Shown in pieces: positions 58,797 to 64,000 of a DNA stretch of 64,000 nucleotides. The stretch's first letter is position 1. Each line of letters opens with the position of its first letter. Both the position numbers and the translations under genes were made by a program. The stretch spans positions 13,950,074 through 14,014,073 of the forward strand of contig CM073893.1 in NCBI GenBank assembly GCA_037176705.1, written 5' to 3'. The notes beneath the pieces were generated by a model, which did no database searches, was not told the DNA's origin, and saw only the letters and a list, made by a program, of their open reading frames with translations. This stretch comes from Molossus alvarezi. Its lineage: Eukaryota; Chordata; Mammalia; Chiroptera; Molossidae.

Positions 58797-59935
58797 AAAC
58801 TAAAACTGTAAAACTTCTGGAAGAAAACATAAGAGAAAATCTACATTTCTCAGGGGTGAGCAAAGATTTAGAAATCACAGCAAAAATATGAGACATAAAA
58901 GAATTATTAAATTCTAGTTTTTTAAATTTAAAACTTTTTGTACTTCAAAAAACACCATTTGAAAAATAAAAAGACAAGCCCCAGTCTGGGAGAAAATATC
59001 TGTAAATTATATATCTGACAAAAGATTTTTATCCAGAATATATAAAGAACTTAGGAAATTCAATAAGACAGGACCCAGTTTCTAAAATTCGGCAAAAGAT
59101 TTAAATAGCTATTTCACCAAAGAAAATATGCAAATGGCTAATAAGCACTTGAAAAGATGATCACTATTAAAGAAATGCAAATTAAAACTAAAAGAAGAAC
59201 GCACTGTACACCCACTAATATGTCTATAATAAAAAAGACAGACTGAGAACAAGGCAGAGCAGTATTGGCAAAGACGTGGGGAAATGGAAGTCCATGTACA
59301 CTGCCAGTGGGAGTGAGAAATGGTTCAATCATTTTGGAAAACGGTTTGACAGTTTCTTAAAAAGTTCAATATAAACTTACCACATGACCTAGCAATCCCA
59401 CACCTAGGTATCTGCTCAAGAGAAATTAAAACATGTTAATATAAATACTTGTATGAGAATGTTCATAGCAGCATTATTAATAACAGACAAAAGCTGAAAA
59501 CAATCTAAATATATCTCAGCTGGCACATGGATACACAAAATGTGTTATATCCATACAATGGAAATACTGTTCAGCAATAAAAAAGAACAAACTACTGATG
59601 AGGGCTACAGCATAGATGAACCTCAGAAATATTATGCTCAGTGAAAGGAGCCAGATGTATAAGAGTACATAGTGATGGGTTCTGTTTGTGTGAAATATGC
59701 AGGTAAAAGAAATCTATAGATCCCGAAAGCAGAATTGTGTTTGCCTGGGCCTGAGCATTGACTGAAAACTGGTACAAAAAATCTTTGGGGGTGATAGAAA
59801 TGTTCAAAATTGGAGACTGCTATTGGTTGTACAATTCTATAACTTTACTAAAAATTATTTCATTTCACACTTAAAATGGGTGAATTTATGATATGTAAAT
59901 TATACTTCAATAAAGCTGCTAAACAAACAAAGGCA

Positions 59936-60429
59936 AAAGTACTTTCTAAAAATTTAACGCAAAGTAAAGCACATAACTGTATATGCTTTAGTGGAATAAC
60001 CACACAGAGATTATTTCCAAGTGACTTTAAAACTCAGTGATATTAATAGAATATCATCCCTTAGTAGAATATCCCTGAAAAGGAAAAAAAAACTTTTAAG
60101 AAGCTTACATTGTTTTCAGTAAACATATTGTTTATAATAATGCTGATATAGTAGTTCTAAAACTGTATATTGATAAAGCAAATATGTGATTATATTGGTG
60201 TAGTTGAAAATGAGAATTTTCAGTGTGGAGAAAGGAGATACAAATGTACAGGCAATTAGACTAAATAAAAACCTACAGTCCTGAGTTTGAATCGCAAGTA
60301 ACACAATGAATTGATGATATATTTTATCTTATTTTTATGTAGATTTGTCCACTAAAAATATGACCGTCCAATCACTTGCCCTGGACAGTCAACTTAAAGA
60401 AAATGACTAGCATTTCCTCTGTATTTGTC
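59936..60429. other. AT-rich unique stretch, nothing recognised
   Basis: No repeat or gene could be supported. Confidence 0.4.
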
Positions 60430-60650
60430 CGAGTTAGGTAACCGTATGGTGGTAAAGAACGTGACCTGCTGACAGATGGGCTCTATTCAACAAGCCGGAA
60501 TAAATTCTTTTCTAAGCCTAGAACCCTCCTCAGGAAACAGGAGTGAAAACACCCTCCTCTCAGGACTGATGCAGGGATTAAATGAGATCACACATGCGAT
60601 GCTTTTAGCACCCTGCCTGGCACATAAGACATTTTAAGCAAAAACATCCA
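60430..60650 (+). mobile_element. MIR SINE
   Basis: The MIR 3' half is clear: gggattaaatgagatcacac followed by cctgcctggcacataagaca. The 5' part, with gtggtaaagaacgtgacctg, is more diverged. Confidence 0.7.
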
Positions 60651-60760
60651 TAATGATTGTTCCTAACACCAAGACTTGTGGGAAATTAAACTGGACATAT
60701 AACTTGTAGCCTGCTGCACTGGCAAAAAAAATGTTTATAATTAAAAAATAAAGTACTTGA

Positions 60761-60950
60761 CCCTGGCTGATGTGGCTCAATTGGTTGGGCATCATCACCT
60801 GAATGAAGAGGTTGCCAGTTCTGCCTAGGTTTCAGGCTCCATGCCTGGTGGAGGGTGTGCAGGAAGCAACTGATCAAAGTTCTGTTCTCACATCGATGTT
60901 TCTCTCTCTCTCTAAAAATAAAAATAAAATTATTTAATTTAAATTTGACA
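60761..60950 (+). mobile_element. Bat SINE, partly deleted
   Basis: Head ccctggctgatgtggctcaa is present, the B-box region is shortened (ggttgccagttctgcctagg), and a CT body and A-rich tail follow. Flanks aataaagtacttg and aataaagcacttg. Confidence 0.87.
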
Positions 60951-61279
60951 TAAATAAAGCACTTGGGCTGCTAGATGACCTGGAAGGGCACATGTCTGAT
61001 GAACAGATTTTTCCAGCAATGCTTCTGCAATGGTGAAGACGTTTGAAAGGGCTTCAAAAGTCTACAGAAGTCTCCTGGGAGCCCACACAGGCACCCTGTC
61101 TGTCGGCTTCCAGAGCAGGCCAGAGTCAGACAGGCCTCACCTCTGCGTCCTTGGCCAAGCCGCTTCCCCTCCACCTCCTCCCTTGAAAATGAAGACACAT
61201 CTTCGTCGCTGACAAGGTTAAAAGAAAGTCCCACAGGAGTAAAGGGGGAAGCTAGTGCCCAGTGAGGCTGCACCTGGGA

Positions 61280-61480
61280 CCCAGCATGTGCAAGGAGCTT
61301 ACAGTTACCGTGTTGTTTAGGCCTCACAACCATCCGGAAAAGGGGACTTATCTCATTTTGTCAGGGAGGAAAGAAAGGCTCAGCTCAGTGAGGACACTTG
61401 CCCAAGGTTACATAACTGTTATGAGGAGGAGCCAGGATTTAGCACTGAGTCTGAGAACAGATCCCAGCCCTTCAACCACT
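61280..61480 (-). mobile_element. MIR SINE, minus strand
   Basis: Reverse-complement MIR core: tcagctcagtgaggacactt, then gcccaaggttacataactg, then gagccaggatttagcactga. Confidence 0.75.
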
Positions 61481-63280
61481 CCTTCTTGCTGTCTCACCAG
61501 CTCCCCACCCTGGGCACAGACAGGCGGAGACTGCGTTTGTGTCGGGACATGACTTCTCAGATCTCTATGAATGCCCAGATTTCATGAATTCCTCACAGTG
61601 AAGAGTCAGGAGAGCAGAGGCGGGGCTATCGCCCCTGAGCTTTGCTGTTGACTCTCCATGAAGAACTTGGCTTTATTGTGTACAGGGGCCCCCAATGAAA
61701 ACATGAGGCCACAGAAAATAAGGGGATGTTTATCTGGCATCTAGGGGTTAACTCCTGGAAAGAGAAACAAGGCTACACCTCTAAAGTCCATTTCTTCAGA
61801 AAACTAATTAATGGAAGGGCTGCTCTCAGCAGAGTTTCCAGAACTGAATATGCAGACAGCTCAAGTGTTTACTGTTCTCAATAAGTGTTGTCTTATTGTT
61901 TGAATTCTTTGAAGCCCAGTCTAGTCTCAAAACCTCAGGGTTAACTTAAGCCCAAAAGTCCTGTGGTACCTGATAAACCTCACAGCTGCTAAACTTTATA
62001 GCTATTGTCAGACTCTTCAAACACAAACTGGGCCAAAACTTTCCCAGCCAGCAGTGCTCTGCACCCCAGAATCATGTGTTATGATTTCCGTCACACTCAG
62101 CCATAAAGTCCCATTTGAGCTTGTCAACCCAGGGCCTGCCAGCACCTACTTGGCTACCTTTGCCTCTTCCCTTGGGACAGGGCTTCTCAGCAGAATGACC
62201 ACAGTCACTTGCTTAGATGAGTCAGAAGTTCCCCAAATCTCCTGACACCACTTGGGAGTAAAGAAAAAGGGAGAGCAAACAGGCCCAGCGAGGTCTGTCT
62301 AGCCATGACATAAGAATCCGGCACATTTTTTAGAGAAGCATTCATGCTCGAACCCCAGCCTGCTTTACAGATGCCAGAGACATTTCCACAGGAATTTGGC
62401 CAAGCACCTTACATCCATGGGGGATACTCCAGATGTTCAATGTAGCCACAGAAGACCACCCCTGGCCCGAGTGACCCTGTTGGGCCAAGGAGCTGGTTCC
62501 CAGAAAGTGAAAGGTCTGACAAGATTGTTTTCTCTCTGAGCAGGTAAGGTTCCATGTCCCAACAGGAATCCTTGTACCTCAAGAGAGGCACAGAGCACAC
62601 AGCAGCCAAGGAGGCCACACCTGCTCCCCGAGTGATCTGTATGCACAGAATAAATGCCCTTGTGGGTTGGGAGTCCTCACCTGCCTCTGTCCATTTAGTG
62701 GTCTCCTGGTCATTCCCTTACTGAGGCCTCAACCTCCACAAAGGCCCTAAAATTACATCATTTGTTCCCACACACCGTTTGTTGCTTTTGAAGCAATGGG
62801 AACAGGTTTAGATTCTGTATCCCTGATTCCTTCAGTGAATGAAATCTCATGTGCTCAAAGAGTGTTCTCAATGACCTTGACCTGGCTTCCAGCTCCCACA
62901 CACCTGCTGCAATGAGGACTCTGGCATCCATATCCCTCTTCAGGGCTGTTGACCTCCGGCTGCACCTGATCATGCACTCTTTTCCTGCCCTTGTACGTTG
63001 GTCCAGATCTTTATAAGACCATAATCTTAAACCTCATTTACCCTGCCTAAACCTGCATATCAAAATTCCCCTGGCCTGTGAGACCCAGAAATGCTCCCCT
63101 GCCCAGGAAGGCACTCCTGACACCTGGTCCACGTCCTCCATTGCAGGCCTACAACTCACACCTGGGGAGTAGTTAATTCCATCCCAGCAGCCCAGTAGGG
63201 CTGAACTATGAATCAACTTCACTTTCAAATTTCGTGTGGCACTTATTTTTCACTCTTAGCTCTTGGACACATCATACACA
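61481..63280. other. Longest unique block, no gene recognised
   Basis: About 1.8 kb without a recognised repeat. Several frames of 60-70 codons lack domain features and splice context. A consensus AP-1 heptamer TGAGTCA occurs at 62218-62224. Conserved non-coding or exonic content cannot be judged without alignment. Confidence 0.45.
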
Positions 63281-64000
63281 TTTTTTAACTTTTTTAAAAT
63301 CTTGAGATAATTTAGATATACAGAAGAGTTGTTAGAGTAATAGAGTTTTTGAAAATGCTTCATCCAACTTTACCTAAAGTTAACTACTTATATAACCATT
63401 GTACAATAATTAAAACCAGGAACTTAACAGTGGTATGACACTGTTGCCTAAACTACATGCTTTATTTGGATTTCACCAGTTTTCCCATCAATGTCCTTTT
63501 TTTCCCAATCCAGGATCCCTCATTGCATTTAATCATCATGTCTCCTTAGTATCCTCCAATCTGTGACAGTTCTTCTGTGTTTCCTTGTCTTTTATGACCT
63601 TGAACTTTTAGATTGAGATTATTCATTTTCAGCAAGAATGCTACAGATAGGATGCGCCCTTCTCAGAACACCATGTCAACAAGTACATGATGTCAAGGTC
63701 TTACTATTAGTGGGTGGTATCAATCTCAATCACTTGGCTGAGGTGGTATCTGCCAGGAATCCCTACTATAATCTCATCATTTCCCTTTATATTGTTAGAA
63801 AATATGTGCAGGGAGATACTTTGAGCCTATGCAAATATTCTGTTTCTCCTTAAACTTTTCCTGTCTAGCTTACCATTCATCAGTGTATCTTCCTGCAGCA
63901 ATTATTACTATGACATTCTAATGGTGATCTGTGTTTCCCTCATTTCTTCTGGATTCATTCATCAGAATGTTTTTTAAATGTTTAATCACTAAGTTGTACA
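63281..64000 (+). mobile_element. L1M 3' UTR, runs off the window
   Basis: Landmarks are ttgagataatttagatatac, tttggatttcaccagttttc, catgtctccttagtatcctc and tttctggattcattcatcag, in the order of an old L1M 3' UTR. It is related to 18060-18460 and is cut by the window end. Confidence 0.65.

Larger units (their letters stand above)
51796..59935 (+). mobile_element. Old L1M/ME-type element, plus strand, split by L1-C and SINEs
   Basis: The left part (51796-52063) is ORF2 text (IPTDVFAEINKLILNFIWKC). After L1-C it resumes at about 58160 and runs through the ORF2 C-terminus (caatggaaatactgttcagc near 59557) to a 3' end with taaattatacttcaataaag at about 59900. Many stops are present. Confidence 0.7.

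Noticed and set aside
61481..63280. Possible host exons in the right-hand unique block
   Set aside because: Frames are 60-70 codons with no recognisable domain. I could not define splice sites with matching phase.

Overview
The window is repeat-saturated nuclear DNA of a mammal, almost certainly a bat. The diagnostic signal is about thirty tRNA-derived SINEs of the chiropteran VES type. They have heads reading CCCTGGCCGGTTTGGCTCAG or close variants, a GTTCGATTCC-like B box, a CT-rich body, and a tail near AAAATGTCCTCRGGTGAGGAT or AAAATCAATAAA. I found no multi-exon host gene, rRNA, CRISPR or bacterial feature. The only intact ordinary coding sequence is a processed retrocopy of ribosomal protein S19. 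Repeat family names are recognised by eye and were not checked against a library.

Layout. 1-4.9 kb: unique DNA with MLT1-type LTRs, an L2 fragment and SINEs. 4.87-15.36 kb: a short hAT-type DNA transposon split by a long L1 (L1-A), which itself carries three VES SINEs and a twin-primed L1. 15.4-18.8 kb: the main unique stretch on the left, with MIR/L2/L1M fossils and an AP-1 plus kappaB motif pair. 18.8-27.1 kb: an old minus-strand L1 broken by a VES, another SINE, a truncated L1 and a plus-strand L1. 27.1-42.4 kb: a nested stack. A half-LINE (HAL1-like: ORF1 but no ORF2) is split by L1-B, which holds the RPS19 retrocopy, and by a Tigger/pogo-type DNA transposon. That Tigger is in turn split by a second half-LINE. 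42.5-52 kb: L2, SINEs, an AT-rich stretch, an internally deleted mini half-LINE, and two old L1 bodies. 52.06-58.16 kb: L1-C, the most complete L1. 58.2-64 kb: L1M tails, MIRs, one SINE and the longest unique block.

How the parts relate. L1 machinery is the common engine. SINEs, half-LINEs, the RPS19 retrocopy and truncated L1s end in A-rich tails, and many have clear target-site duplications (TSDs), so insertion order can be read from the nesting. The Tigger and hAT elements moved by a DNA-transposon route. No L1 here has an intact ORF2, so the window is probably a passive archive.

The most unusual items are: (i) the half-LINE lineage with a vestigial ORF2 start and its miniature derivative; (ii) a 94-bp inverted copy of the Tigger transposase start, embedded in frame further down the same ORF; (iii) a target site present in three copies, with a VES and a twin-primed L1 between them; (iv) three different 5' UTR architectures in related L1s.
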